A stretch of 64,000 nucleotides of DNA from Vibrio mediterranei (GTDB taxonomy: Bacteria; Pseudomonadota; Gammaproteobacteria; Enterobacterales; Vibrionaceae): the NCBI RefSeq assembly GCF_900088415.1, contig NZ_FLLQ01000001.1, positions 930,001 to 994,000 on the forward strand, written 5' to 3'. Within the stretch, counting starts at the first letter, position 1. Every line of letters begins with the position of its first letter. Below are positions 16,438-25,657 of this stretch, piece by piece. The notes below the pieces were generated by a model. That model worked only from the letters and a program-made list of their open reading frames with translations. It searched no databases and was not told where the DNA came from. Position numbers and translations under genes: made by a program.

Positions 16438-17358
16438 TTAGTTCAGAGCTTTATCGATATCAGCAATCATGGTCTGTGTAGCGGTTACACCACCACCTGA
16501 GATATACCAAGCATTTGGATTGATATAGACGATTTTTTTATTTTGCGCCGCAGGCGTTGAGTTCACTAGAGGGTTGTTAAATAACTCTTTCGCCTTACCC
16601 ACACTGCGACCAATGGCTTGTTCACGGTCTAAAATGAAAATAACTTCAGGCTTTGCATCAGCCACATATTCAAATGAGATCAAGTTACCGTGAGACCCTT
16701 GGATCGGCGCAACATTTTGACTAGTCGATTCACCAAAACCAAAATCATCAAATACGATAGAAAAACGGCTACCTTTGTTGAACATCGCCACGTTGTTGCC
16801 ATTGTTCATCAACATAAGTGCGTCCAAATCTTGCTTGGAAACCGCCTCAGCTACTTTATCAAATTGAGCTTGAGTCTCTGCGATTAGCTTTTCTGCTTCC
16901 GCTTCTTTATCAAACAGTTTGCCAAGCATACGCCAGTTTGCTTGCGTATCTTGCCAATACTCACCGTTATCAACATAAAACATCACTGTTGGCGCAATTT
17001 TATTTAAGTCATCGTAAACGCGAAGCATGCGGTTTTCAGCGATAATCACATCAGGTTTCAACGTGAAGATAGCTTCAAAATCAGGCTCGCTTACTGAACC
17101 TGTATTCCCCGTCGACGCTTTGTACTGCGCTAAATAGTCTGGAAGCAATGAATGTGGAGCACCAACTGGTTGTACACCTAAACGGTCTAGAACATCTAAG
17201 CTACCATTACCTAACACCACTACTCGCTTAGGGGTTTCATCAAACTCTGCTGTGCCTTTGAAGTGCTGAATAGTTACTGCACTTGCGTTCGCAACCATGG
17301 CGAAGCTGGCCGTTAGTGTCAGCGCGACACGCTTGATGAAACTCATAGACTGACTCAT
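16438..17358 (-). CDS. vctP: Periplasmic ferric-siderophore-binding protein, VctP/FatB/CeuE type
   Basis: A 306-residue protein with a Sec signal peptide (SFIKRVALTLTASFAMVANASA; M1 or M5 may be the true start). The mature part begins with the FepB-type pattern ETPKRVVVLGNGSLDVLDRLGV and contains FEAIFTLKPDVIIAENR. Such proteins hand ferric catecholates to the FecCD-type channel. There is no lipobox cysteine, as expected for a Gram-negative periplasmic protein. It is the first gene of the operon and follows two Fur-box-like sites, so iron repression is likely. No TonB-dependent receptor lies nearby. Confidence 0.87.
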   Translation of the reverse strand: MSQSMSFIKRVALTLTASFAMVANASAVTIQHFKGTAEFDETPKRVVVLGNGSLDVLDRLGVQPVGAPHSLLPDYLAQYKASTGNTGSVSEPDFEAIFTLKPDVIIAENRMLRVYDDLNKIAPTVMFYVDNGEYWQDTQANWRMLGKLFDKEAEAEKLIAETQAQFDKVAEAVSKQDLDALMLMNNGNNVAMFNKGSRFSIVFDDFGFGESTSQNVAPIQGSHGNLISFEYVADAKPEVIFILDREQAIGRSVGKAKELFNNPLVNSTPAAQNKKIVYINPNAWYISGGGVTATQTMIADIDKALN

Positions 17359-17391
17359 TCCGTTTTCCTTATATATTTTATGGTTATATTA

Positions 17392-17439
17392 AACAGAATC
17401 ATTATCACTTACGATCAAATGGGAATCAATATCATTTTC
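17392..17439 (-). promoter_or_regulatory. Two Fur-box-like sites before the siderophore importer
   Basis: AACAGAATCATTATCACTT (17392-17410) and GGGAATCAATATCATTTTC (17421-17439) both resemble the GATAATGATAATCATTATC Fur consensus. They lie 34-81 bp upstream of the binding-protein start, the expected place for iron repression. Confidence 0.7.
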
Positions 17440-17662
17440 ATAGCTAATTGCATTTTTATTGTTATAACGCAAAGAAATACGGATTATTAGCTCAATGGTG
17501 TAACCAGTGATAATCATTGGCGGAAAGACAAACAAATAAGAGGCAAGAAGAAAACTCGATCAATAACAATATAATTTAATAAAAATAACCATATTGTTTT
17601 AACTGGTGGTTTTTTTGGCTTAGTATGAAGAATGTTTATCATGTTGCGAGAATCTATTCACT
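17440..17662. other. Intergenic region between siderophore importer and GntR gene
   Basis: With the Fur sites this is a 304-bp divergent gap. The remainder is AT-rich with no open frame, hairpin or repeat that I can support; it probably holds the GntR promoter. Confidence 0.5.
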
Positions 17663-18379
17663 ATGTCCACCACCAAAGCTAAGTATTCTGATATCTATCA
17701 GGCGATCAAGGAGAGGATTCTCTCTGGACAGTACACAACTAACCAAAAATTACCTGGTGGTAGTGAGTTAGCAGTAGAATTCGGATGCAGCGAGCTCACC
17801 ATAAAGAAAGCACTCGATATTCTTGTCACCGACGGTTTAGTGGTGAGAAAACGAGGGTCTGGCTCGTATGTGAAACGTCCTCTTGGTAACTCCGGTTATA
17901 AGCATCTTTACGGCACCAAAGCCAATGTGCAAGACAGTGGTCAAACCCTAACCACAAAAGTACTGGAGTTCTCCGTCGTCCCTGCAGACACCTTCTTAGC
18001 AGAGAGATTGAACTGCGACATTGAAGATATGTTGTACAAAACAACGCGGGTACGCATCATTGATGACATACCGGGTGCGGTTGAGGAGACTTATATGCCT
18101 ATTAATGTCATTCAAGGTTTAAAGCGTGAACATGCCCAAGATTCTATTTATAGCTATATCACAGACACACTAGGTCTCAAGATCCACAGTTCAACGATGG
18201 AAATCACGGTCGTCAAAGCGAATGAGTTTTATGCCACTGAGTTAGACATAAAACTAAGCGAACCTTTAGTCAATGTAGAACAGATTGTTTACCTCGATAA
18301 TGGCGAAATTTTCGAGTACTCCAATGTGAAGCATCGATGGGAAGGTTACAAGTTCGCCACTAACTTTGTGAAACTGTAA
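17663..18379 (+). CDS. GntR-family regulator with UTRA domain (HutC subfamily)
   Basis: A 238-residue protein with an N-terminal winged helix (YQAIKERILSGQYTTNQKLPGGSELAVEFGCSELTIKKALDILVTDGLVVRKRGSGSYV) and a C-terminal UTRA effector domain (AVEETYMPINVI, then LVNVEQIVYLDNGEIFEYSNVKHRWEGYKF). UTRA regulators usually sense sugars, sugar phosphates or amino-acid-related ligands. No metabolic partner is adjacent, so its target is unclear. It could regulate itself, the membrane-protein gene 107 bp downstream, or the AT-rich palindromes of the region below 13.6 kb. Confidence 0.87.
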   Translation: MSTTKAKYSDIYQAIKERILSGQYTTNQKLPGGSELAVEFGCSELTIKKALDILVTDGLVVRKRGSGSYVKRPLGNSGYKHLYGTKANVQDSGQTLTTKVLEFSVVPADTFLAERLNCDIEDMLYKTTRVRIIDDIPGAVEETYMPINVIQGLKREHAQDSIYSYITDTLGLKIHSSTMEITVVKANEFYATELDIKLSEPLVNVEQIVYLDNGEIFEYSNVKHRWEGYKFATNFVKL

Positions 18380-18486
18380 GACTTATCTGGTTGAACACCG
18401 ACATTTGCTTGCTAGCTTGTTAAAGTCCTAATTAGTGTTACATTTGCTTACAGGCATGACGACTTTTTCGCAAACAGGTAACGCTT

Positions 18487-19398
18487 ATGGCTGGTTTGAG
18501 TCTATTAACTCTTCTCGATGATATTACTGCGGTATTGGACGATGTTGCGCTGCTCTCAAAAGTAGCAGCAAAGAAAACCGCTGGGGTATTGGGTGACGAT
18601 CTCGCCCTTAATGCCCATCAAGTTTCTGGCGTTTCCGCCGAACGTGAAATCCCTGTTGTGTGGTCCGTCGCGAAAGGATCCTTTAAGAACAAATGCATTC
18701 TTGTACCCGCCGCGCTCATTATCAGTTTTATTGCTCCTTGGCTGATCAATCCATTATTGCTGCTTGGGGGGCTGTTTCTCTGCTACGAAGGTGCTGAGAA
18801 GATTCTGGAAAAGCTGTTCCACAGCAAAGAACACACTGATGATCAAACTACACCGGATCTTGGTGGTGACTCCGTTGAGGAATACGAGAAAAAGAAAATT
18901 GCCGGCGCGATTCGCACTGACTTTATCCTATCAGCGGAGATTATAGTTATTGCTTTAGGGACGGTCCAAGGACAGTCCACCAGTATCCAAATCATGGTGG
19001 TTAGTCTGATTGCCGTTGTAATGACGATTGGAGTATATGGACTGGTTGCGGGTATTGTTAAACTCGACGATTTAGGTTTTTACTTAGAACGAAAGTCTCA
19101 AGGAAAAGGACTATTATCCAGCATTGGTAGAGGATTGATTGCCTTTGCCCCTAAACTGATGCGCACGCTCACTATCGTTGGTACTGCGGCTATGTTCTTA
19201 GTGGGCGGCGGTATTGTTGTCCATAACGTACCCGCCATTCACCATCTTATTGAACCTATCATCATGGATATTCCCAACCTATCCGTTGCTCAAGCCATTA
19301 TCCCAGCTCTGCTCAACGGCGTTATCGGTATCATCGCAGGCCTCATTGTTGTGGCTGTATTTAGCGTAATCGGCAAACTTAAAGCCGCCGCTTCTTAA
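18487..19398 (+). CDS. yedI: YedI/DUF808 inner-membrane protein
   Basis: A 303-residue protein with the DUF808 start MAGLSLLTLLDDITAVLDDVALLSKVAAKKTAGVLGDDLA and several hydrophobic segments (for example LVPAALIISFIAPWLINPLLLLGGLFLCYEGAEKI). The ATG follows GGTAACGCTT. The family is conserved in proteobacteria but has no established biochemical role. It appears monocistronic. Confidence 0.85.
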   Translation: MAGLSLLTLLDDITAVLDDVALLSKVAAKKTAGVLGDDLALNAHQVSGVSAEREIPVVWSVAKGSFKNKCILVPAALIISFIAPWLINPLLLLGGLFLCYEGAEKILEKLFHSKEHTDDQTTPDLGGDSVEEYEKKKIAGAIRTDFILSAEIIVIALGTVQGQSTSIQIMVVSLIAVVMTIGVYGLVAGIVKLDDLGFYLERKSQGKGLLSSIGRGLIAFAPKLMRTLTIVGTAAMFLVGGGIVVHNVPAIHHLIEPIIMDIPNLSVAQAIIPALLNGVIGIIAGLIVVAVFSVIGKLKAAAS

Positions 19399-19421
19399 CA
19401 ATTAACTGAGATTGTAGCTGA

Positions 19422-19751
19422 CTAACAGCTACAACCGCATGATGACGTATCACCCGACTTCACTTGCTGCTTGAAATTTTGCAGCGACGCTTTTCGGATT
19501 TGGTCGAGGTCTCGACGCTTAACTATCACTTCTGTATTCGACTTAGGCTTACTTGAACAAGCATAAGTTTGCTGGCCATCCACTTCAACCAAACACGCTT
19601 TACAGCAACCATGCTTGCGTTTATTTTTCAAACATGGAGCGGGGATCCTTACCCCTACTCTGCTCGCTAATTCGACTAAGTTCTTTTCTGAAGCACCAAT
19701 AACTGTCGTTTGACCATCAATAGTCAAGGTGGCAGGTTTAATCTGAAACAT
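19422..19751 (-). CDS. Small [2Fe-2S] ferredoxin-like protein with a Cys-rich tail
   Basis: From the ATG at 19751 the protein has 109 residues; a TTG at 19802 would add 17 more but lacks a good ribosome site. It has a beta-grasp start (TLTIDGQTTVIGASEKNLVELASRVGV) and cysteines C40, C49, C50, C53 and C65, a spaced-out version of the CX4CX2CXnC cluster of plant-type ferredoxins. The C-terminus ends in CGCSC (C105, C107, C109), an extra possible metal or thiol site. It lies 102 bp downstream of a nitrilase-family gene on the same strand and may be cotranscribed. Its redox partner is unknown. Confidence 0.72.
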   Translation of the reverse strand: MFQIKPATLTIDGQTTVIGASEKNLVELASRVGVRIPAPCLKNKRKHGCCKACLVEVDGQQTYACSSKPKSNTEVIVKRRDLDQIRKASLQNFKQQVKSGDTSSCGCSC

Positions 19752-19853
19752 ATTTCTCAACTGTTCTGTTTTAACTCTCTTAATAAGACGAAGCAAAATC
19801 AAAAAAGACGACCAATTCTCGAAATATTATTCAATTTAGTGTTTAGAACAAGT

Positions 19854-20819
19854 TCAGATCTTATCTCGCGAGAATCTCGCATGATAAGGGTCGAGCTCAT
19901 TTCCCTGCTTTTCGGTTAGCTCTTGGTATAGCTCTGGCCTGCGACCGCGAATCCAGCGACGGCCAGTACACATTTCTAATTCCTGACCGTCCAGTACAGC
20001 GACAACCATGTCGTCATCAAGACTCTTTGACTCAGTAATCACTTCACCATAAGGGTTAAGAATCATCGCGTGTCCCGTGCGCACTTCATTCATGTCCACA
20101 CCAACCCCATTACTAAATACTACAAATAGTCCATTATCATGAGCTCTAGCAGGCAGCCAGCGCATTAACCAAGCACGGCCTTTCCTACCTTGCATTTCAT
20201 TGTAGATAGTCTGTGGATCTTGATGTCGATTATGCCAAAGCTGAGGATCAATCAGCCCCATAGCATTTGGGCTTCGAGAGTCGCAACCGCCTGTTTGATG
20301 AGGCGCAATTAAGATATCCGCTCCTTTTAACGCCGTGATTCTCACGTTTTCAACCAAGTTGTTATCCCAACAAATCAGGATTCCAACCTTACAGCCGTGA
20401 GGGGTGTCAAACACCGTATACTCATCGCCACTACTCATATGGGGGCTGACAAATGTATGCAGCTTTCTGTGCTTTTGAACCACACCGTTCGGCATCACAA
20501 ACACGTAGGTGTTGTATAACTGACCGCACTCACCCTCTTCAATCAGCCCCGCGCCAATACTCATATTATGACGTTGTGAGAGTGCCAACAGTGCTTGGCT
20601 CGTGTCGCCCGATGGCACAGGTTCTGAGAGTTCAGAAATCTCATCACGAGTAAGCGCTGAAACATGCCAGTAACCAGTAACGCACATTTCGGGAAAGCTG
20701 ATGATATCTACCTTGTTAGCAGCGGCTCGAGTCACAAATTGCTCTATTATCGCTAAATTGGCAGATTTATCTCCCGACTTTTGATTGAACTGAACTGAGG
20801 CTACTTTTACCGACTTCAT
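19854..20819 (-). CDS. Nitrilase-superfamily carbon-nitrogen hydrolase
   Basis: A 321-residue cytosolic hydrolase with the nitrilase triad: Glu44 (SFPE), Lys119 (HRKLH) and Cys150 (ILICWDNN). Members act on nitriles, amides or N-carbamoyl compounds; the large insert containing SRSPNAMGLIDPQLWHNR sets it apart from AguB in the same window. A LysR gene lies divergently 101 bp away and probably controls it. The product is most safely called an amidase of unknown substrate. Confidence 0.85.
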   Translation of the reverse strand: MKSVKVASVQFNQKSGDKSANLAIIEQFVTRAAANKVDIISFPEMCVTGYWHVSALTRDEISELSEPVPSGDTSQALLALSQRHNMSIGAGLIEEGECGQLYNTYVFVMPNGVVQKHRKLHTFVSPHMSSGDEYTVFDTPHGCKVGILICWDNNLVENVRITALKGADILIAPHQTGGCDSRSPNAMGLIDPQLWHNRHQDPQTIYNEMQGRKGRAWLMRWLPARAHDNGLFVVFSNGVGVDMNEVRTGHAMILNPYGEVITESKSLDDDMVVAVLDGQELEMCTGRRWIRGRRPELYQELTEKQGNELDPYHARFSRDKI

Positions 20820-20920
20820 ACTTTCTCCTTATGAGAGCTTAACAGTGAAGTCACAGTGTAAAAAATACTGTTGATTCCGTATAATGAATTTGAATCACAA
20901 ATTGATTACCATTTAGAATC

Positions 20921-21796
20921 ATGAATATCGACCTTCTAAAAGCGTTCGTGACCTTGGCTCGCAGCGATACCTATCGCAGTGCTGCTGAGGCACTGTTTAT
21001 CACTCAGTCAGCATTGACGAAAAAAATATATCGGTTAGAGAGTGATATTGGCGCGACCTTATTTGACCGTAATCGAGGCGGGACGAAATTATCCATTGTT
21101 GGAGAGTGCCTGCTCCCCGAAGCGAAGCGCGTCATTGCGAGTGCAGAAAAGTTTGATCAGTTATCCAACCAAGTTGCTACCGGACAATCAGGTTATCTCA
21201 ATATTGGCTTTGGTATTTCGAGCTTTGACATTGCGCCTCGGCATATCTCTGAGTTCAAGCAACGTTTTAGCCATGTCCATGTCACACTCAACGATTTCCC
21301 CTCCCAGACCCAGACAGAACAACTCTTGTCAGGCGAACTGCACGTCGCGTACTCGCGCCTACCATGTGAAAGCAGCCTATCTTCAATCACACTCTCCAGT
21401 GATCGGCTTTGCGTAGCTATCAACCACAGTCATAGCGAGTCGTCACTGACGTCTATATTTGCTTCTCTTCCCTACTTAGCATTGAGACCAGAGCGAGGGA
21501 TGGGGTTACACCAACAGATATCAAAGGTTGCTACGGAACTAAATTGGCAGTTAAAACCAAGCCAATTTGCCGATGATATCTTAACGCTGCTGTCATTGGT
21601 TAAAGCCAATATTGGATTTGCTATTGTTCCTGAAAGTGCTAACACATTAATAGACAGTACTATTCATTTCATTCCCATATCAGCTTCTAATTATCAATGG
21701 GATATAGGTGTTACATGGAATCCTAAGTTCAATAATCCAGCTAGAGATCGATATATAAACCTGCTAAAGACTTTAGAGCACAATAAAAAGGTTTAG
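20921..21796 (+). CDS. LysR-family transcriptional regulator
   Basis: A 291-residue regulator with the family's N-terminal helix-turn-helix (MNIDLLKAFVTLARSDTYRSAAEALFITQSALTKKIYRLESDIGATLFDR) and a periplasmic-binding-protein-like effector domain. It diverges from the nitrilase gene, the usual arrangement for a LysR activator and its target. It ends just before a terminator-like AT-rich repeat of AAAAAGGTTTAG and CTAAACCTTTTTC shared with the convergent porin gene. Confidence 0.88.
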   Translation: MNIDLLKAFVTLARSDTYRSAAEALFITQSALTKKIYRLESDIGATLFDRNRGGTKLSIVGECLLPEAKRVIASAEKFDQLSNQVATGQSGYLNIGFGISSFDIAPRHISEFKQRFSHVHVTLNDFPSQTQTEQLLSGELHVAYSRLPCESSLSSITLSSDRLCVAINHSHSESSLTSIFASLPYLALRPERGMGLHQQISKVATELNWQLKPSQFADDILTLLSLVKANIGFAIVPESANTLIDSTIHFIPISASNYQWDIGVTWNPKFNNPARDRYINLLKTLEHNKKV

Positions 21797-21818
21797 TGCG
21801 CTCACTAAACCTTTTTCA
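21783..21818. terminator. Hairpin between LysR and porin genes
   Basis: AAAAAGGTTTAGTG and CACTAAACCTTTTT pair around a short loop and are flanked by A and T runs, a bidirectional terminator for the convergent genes. It overlaps the end of the LysR reading frame. Confidence 0.75.
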
Positions 21819-21826
21819 TCATTCAC

Positions 21827-22891
21827 TTAGAACATATACCTGAAACCGAACTGTAGTTCATTTTCATTATTGTCTAAGATACCACCTTCGTCTTCACCTA
21901 GTTGATTAATTTTGTAGGACACATACAAAGATGAGTTATTGATATAACGAGCATATTCTACTGCTATAAAATCCACATTTAGATCTCTAAATGCCTCGTT
22001 ATCGACATCAAAATAGCTACGCGTTAAGTTAATATTATTTTTGCCAAATGTGTACCCTGCATATAAGTCGTAAGCAGTGAAGTCTGAACTACCATACAAA
22101 CCATATGTATCGCCATTATCTGCAATTTCACCAGACATTAACATAGCAGCTAAATTAATACCATTTGCTTTATATTTTGCAGCAATCAGTCCTGAATTAG
22201 AATATGAGTTAGAGTCTTCTACCTGTGTGGAGGACATATAACCCAAACCTAAACTAATACTATCAGTAATCGCATATGAACCTGTTGCACTATATCCCGT
22301 ATATTCCGAAACATCACCAGTATTAGTATTTACCGAACCAATACTACCATTTTGATGTTCAGAATCTAAATTAATCGAAGCAGCAAAGTCGAACTTTGAG
22401 TCTATGCCAAGACGATAAGCTAGTACGCCATTAGCGCGATCAGCACTAGCTACAGAGTACTCGTTTACATAACCAGAAAAAGTTTCAGCCAAATCAGTCC
22501 AATCAGTTAACATTGTCGATGCATTATTTTGATGACCATAGGTTACAGTACCAAAACCTGTTTGCACACCAGCATACAATTGACGAGTATTGATGCCGTT
22601 TGTATCATATTGCCCTGGAGCAATCTCTGACATTTCAAATTCATATCGAGCTAACAAGCTTACACTGTCAGTTACTTTCTCTAAACCTTCAATATTCAAG
22701 CGAACTCGTGATGCATCTTTAAATGCATTGTCACCAAATTCGCTCTTGTTAGCATCTGAAATATTTCCTCGCACTTCAATACGACCATCTACTTTAATAG
22801 AAGTCGTTTCATCACTATATACCTCTGCTGCATTTACATAGGATGATACTAGTGCAATCGAAACTAGGGTACAAATCGTAGTTTTTTTCAT
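21827..22891 (-). CDS. Outer-membrane general porin (Gram-negative porin family)
   Basis: A 354-residue beta-barrel protein with signal peptide MKKTTICTLVSIALVSSYVNA cut before AEVYSDE. Porin features are IKVDGRIEVRGNISD at the mature start, RQLYAGVQTGFGTVTYGHQN (the trimeric-porin motif), and a terminal aromatic (QFGFRYMF) for barrel assembly. The ATG at 22891 is preferred to a TTG at 22972 because it begins the signal peptide. It resembles OmpU/OmpC-like porins, but the sequence is rather divergent and rich in Ser, Asn and Tyr. Confidence 0.85.
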   Translation of the reverse strand: MKKTTICTLVSIALVSSYVNAAEVYSDETTSIKVDGRIEVRGNISDANKSEFGDNAFKDASRVRLNIEGLEKVTDSVSLLARYEFEMSEIAPGQYDTNGINTRQLYAGVQTGFGTVTYGHQNNASTMLTDWTDLAETFSGYVNEYSVASADRANGVLAYRLGIDSKFDFAASINLDSEHQNGSIGSVNTNTGDVSEYTGYSATGSYAITDSISLGLGYMSSTQVEDSNSYSNSGLIAAKYKANGINLAAMLMSGEIADNGDTYGLYGSSDFTAYDLYAGYTFGKNNINLTRSYFDVDNEAFRDLNVDFIAVEYARYINNSSLYVSYKINQLGEDEGGILDNNENELQFGFRYMF

Positions 22892-23338
22892 GTATTTCTC
22901 AGTTTGACAGTTGCTGAATATAAATAACCCACAATAAGGAAAGAGAGCAGTCCTTTGCACTATAATTACCAATCATTCTTGTTGGCAGAGGGTTATATAG
23001 GCGTATAAGCAATATGTACTATTATTCAACATCCGTGCTAATTGATTAGTCGTGTGATAATAGCATGTAAACTCTTTGGATTAACCAATGAACAGTGGTG
23101 GGGGGAAATTAATGTCATGTTAATCGAAACCCGAACATAATATACCCAAATCGTTCACTGTTATTGCTTTACAGATGTATTATATTTAAAACAACTTGTA
23201 ACTTGATAGGTAATAAATTGATATCGGCAATCTCATTTTCGGCAATTGAAATATTAATAGATATCTGTGCACTAATATCAACTTCCTACTTGTCACTACT
23301 AGCCTTCATACGATCTAGACGTTTCGCTTAGACTAGTG
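22892..23338. other. Gene-free region between two minus-strand genes
   Basis: About 450 bp, AT-rich. It must hold the porin promoter and long leader. I see no supported small gene, repeat or clear operator in it. Confidence 0.5.
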
Positions 23339-24490
23339 TCATTTCATAGCGATGTAAAAGAGAGCTAACACCATGACTATTGATACCATAATAAGCGTCC
23401 CCCCTAAGTTAGCCACTGCACTTGACACCGATAGTCCAGCAGCAATCAGTATGTAATACAGCAGACCAAGAATCGCACTCGCACTACCAACCGCTTGTTT
23501 ATAGTTCACTAACGCTTGACTTAGCACGTTAGGAATACCAACACCAAACGCCATAACCACGACCATCATAGGCAGTAAGAACCATAGGCTGTCTTGCATC
23601 ATGTAGACACCTAGAGAGCCTAAGGTGGATAAAGTAACAGCCAATTTGATTAACGATGCCGAGGCTTTCCCTTTGCTAAGAAGCCGTTTGTTGATAGAGC
23701 TGCCTAAAAACGTTCCAAGCGCCAATACCGCACCTGAGTATCCGAACTGTTGAGCGTCAAAACCCAGTTCACGAAATAAAAATGGGCCAATCTGGTAATA
23801 GTTGAATACCACAATATTAAAACCAGCGACCAATAGTGCCGATACCCAGATATGTTTATCAAGCAGCATCTGTTTAGCCGTCTGGATTAACGACGTTTCG
23901 CACGACTCTTGGCTGCCTGTTTCTGGCAATCGCAACGCACTTTTACCAAGCAGTATCACTGCCAGTAGGCATAGCGCCCAAAATACGTAGGTGTGTCCGC
24001 CTAATTGGGTGAGCTGTCCGCCTACGAACATGCCAACAACCGGACTAATGGCGATGCCCATCCCCATTAAAGAAAATACTTTCCCTAATTCCTCACCGGA
24101 GAATTTATCACGCAGCATGGTTTGTGTGACCACTGAACCTGCTGCTGCGCCAAAAGCACTAATAGCACGAGCGACCAACAGCATCTCGAACGATGTCACG
24201 AATACAGCCGTAAAAACACCGATAGCGTAGGTTGTTAAGCCCAATAGCATACTTGCTCGACGTCCTAATACATCAGACAGAATACCCCAAGCTACAACTC
24301 CTATCGCAAATGCATAAAAATACGTTGCAATGGTTGCTGCCGCGAGACTATCACTCACCCCAAAATGTTGCCCAATATCTCCTAGCGCCGGGCTGTAGAT
24401 AGTTTCAACAATTTGAGGAAACATAATAAGTAGTACCATTAACCACAAAGGGGGTTTCGCTGTTTCCCCATATTTTGTTTGTTGAATCAT
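23339..24490 (-). CDS. MFS drug-efflux transporter, Bcr/CflA-like
   Basis: A 383-residue 12-helix transporter with the MFS motif A GILSDVLGRRASMLLG in loop 2-3, and the motif C-like GMGIAISPVVGMFVGG in helix 5, which marks proton-coupled exporters. The AraC-type regulator 97 bp away is divergent and probably controls it. The exported compound is unknown. Confidence 0.83.
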   Translation of the reverse strand: MIQQTKYGETAKPPLWLMVLLIMFPQIVETIYSPALGDIGQHFGVSDSLAAATIATYFYAFAIGVVAWGILSDVLGRRASMLLGLTTYAIGVFTAVFVTSFEMLLVARAISAFGAAAGSVVTQTMLRDKFSGEELGKVFSLMGMGIAISPVVGMFVGGQLTQLGGHTYVFWALCLLAVILLGKSALRLPETGSQESCETSLIQTAKQMLLDKHIWVSALLVAGFNIVVFNYYQIGPFLFRELGFDAQQFGYSGAVLALGTFLGSSINKRLLSKGKASASLIKLAVTLSTLGSLGVYMMQDSLWFLLPMMVVVMAFGVGIPNVLSQALVNYKQAVGSASAILGLLYYILIAAGLSVSSAVANLGGTLIMVSIVMVLALFYIAMK

Positions 24491-24587
24491 TGTGATTCCT
24501 CCTCTTAATTTGATGGTGAGGAGTTTAGCCTTAATGGATTTTGTACTAATATCATCATAAGAACAAAAAACATCGAAAATAAGACAA

Positions 24588-25352
24588 ATGGCACTAATTG
24601 ATCACCAGACACGTTTCGATGCTGACGCATTGAGTGCACCTGTTATTGGTATTGCAGCAAGAGTGGGCAAACATGATTCAGGTATGCACCAGCATCAGAA
24701 AGGACAACTGCTCTATGCACCTCAAGGTTGCATGACCATCGAACTTCAAGGATGTCGTTCGGTTTTGCCGCCAACTCAAGCCGCTTGGATACCACCAAAC
24801 ACAGAACATCGAGCGAGCATGAATAATGTCGTCGAGTATCGCTCGCTATACTTTGATACCAACTTGTTTGATAGTGCCCCAGACACCATACAGTACCTTA
24901 CCGTAAACGAGCTGTTGAAAGCCTTGATTGATAGAATGAGCTTTTGGTCCTGGGACATTAGTATCGAACAAACCCGCAACACCACAGCGCTGTTTTGGGA
25001 AGAGTTTCAATTAGCGTTAGCAGAGGTGCACCTGTTACCTATCCCCAGCGATCCGAGAGTCACGAGCATCTTGAATCATTTTTTGACCGGAGATCAAAGC
25101 CTCCCTTCACTAGAGGAATTTTCCCGTCATGTGGGGGCCAGCAGCAAAACCGTCAGTCGAATTTTCGCTAAAGAAACCGGTATGAACTTTCAATCTTGGC
25201 GGCAACAATGGCGGTTGCAGCGAGCCACAGAGCTATTGGCACTGGGGCAAAGTGTTCTAGATGTTTCTTATACTTTGGAATTTTCAAGTGACAGTGCTTT
25301 TATCGCTTTCTTTAAGCAACATATGGGGATCACCCCCAAACAGCTCTTTTAG
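24588..25352 (+). CDS. AraC-family regulator with cupin sensor domain
   Basis: A 254-residue protein. The N-terminal cupin is visible as GMHQHQKGQLLYAPQGCMTIEL and AAWIPPNTEHRA; the C-terminal double helix-turn-helix includes SLEEFSRHVGASSKTVSRIFAKETGMNFQSWRQQWRLQRA and SSDSAFIAFFKQHMGITPKQ. It diverges from an MFS exporter, which fits local control of efflux. Confidence 0.86.
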   Translation: MALIDHQTRFDADALSAPVIGIAARVGKHDSGMHQHQKGQLLYAPQGCMTIELQGCRSVLPPTQAAWIPPNTEHRASMNNVVEYRSLYFDTNLFDSAPDTIQYLTVNELLKALIDRMSFWSWDISIEQTRNTTALFWEEFQLALAEVHLLPIPSDPRVTSILNHFLTGDQSLPSLEEFSRHVGASSKTVSRIFAKETGMNFQSWRQQWRLQRATELLALGQSVLDVSYTLEFSSDSAFIAFFKQHMGITPKQLF

Positions 25353-25657
25353 TGTCGGAAAATAATATTCCATGATTTAATTTTTTGATAAAGCACTGAT
25401 ATTTCCGCCAAACATTCACAACGAGATTTCCCTAGACTACTCAATAAAAACAGTATGTTAGCTTATTAAACATTAGCTACATTTATACTTAGCTTCAACG
25501 ATAACTAATGCCAATACGTCGATAAATATTTGTTGTCGTTATGGTCATTTTTTTTAGTTTTACTCCTCCTCTTTCAAGCCTCATAGTCGCGGCGAAAACC
25601 TAATCAATTTCTCAATTCTGTTTCGATTTTCCAACGACTATTTAGGAGGCTCTGCTA
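25353..25657. other. Gene-free stretch before the YcaD-like MFS gene
   Basis: About 305 bp, AT-rich. The only clear element is AGGAGG at 25644-25649, which fixes the GTG start at 25658. Nothing else is supported. Confidence 0.5.
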
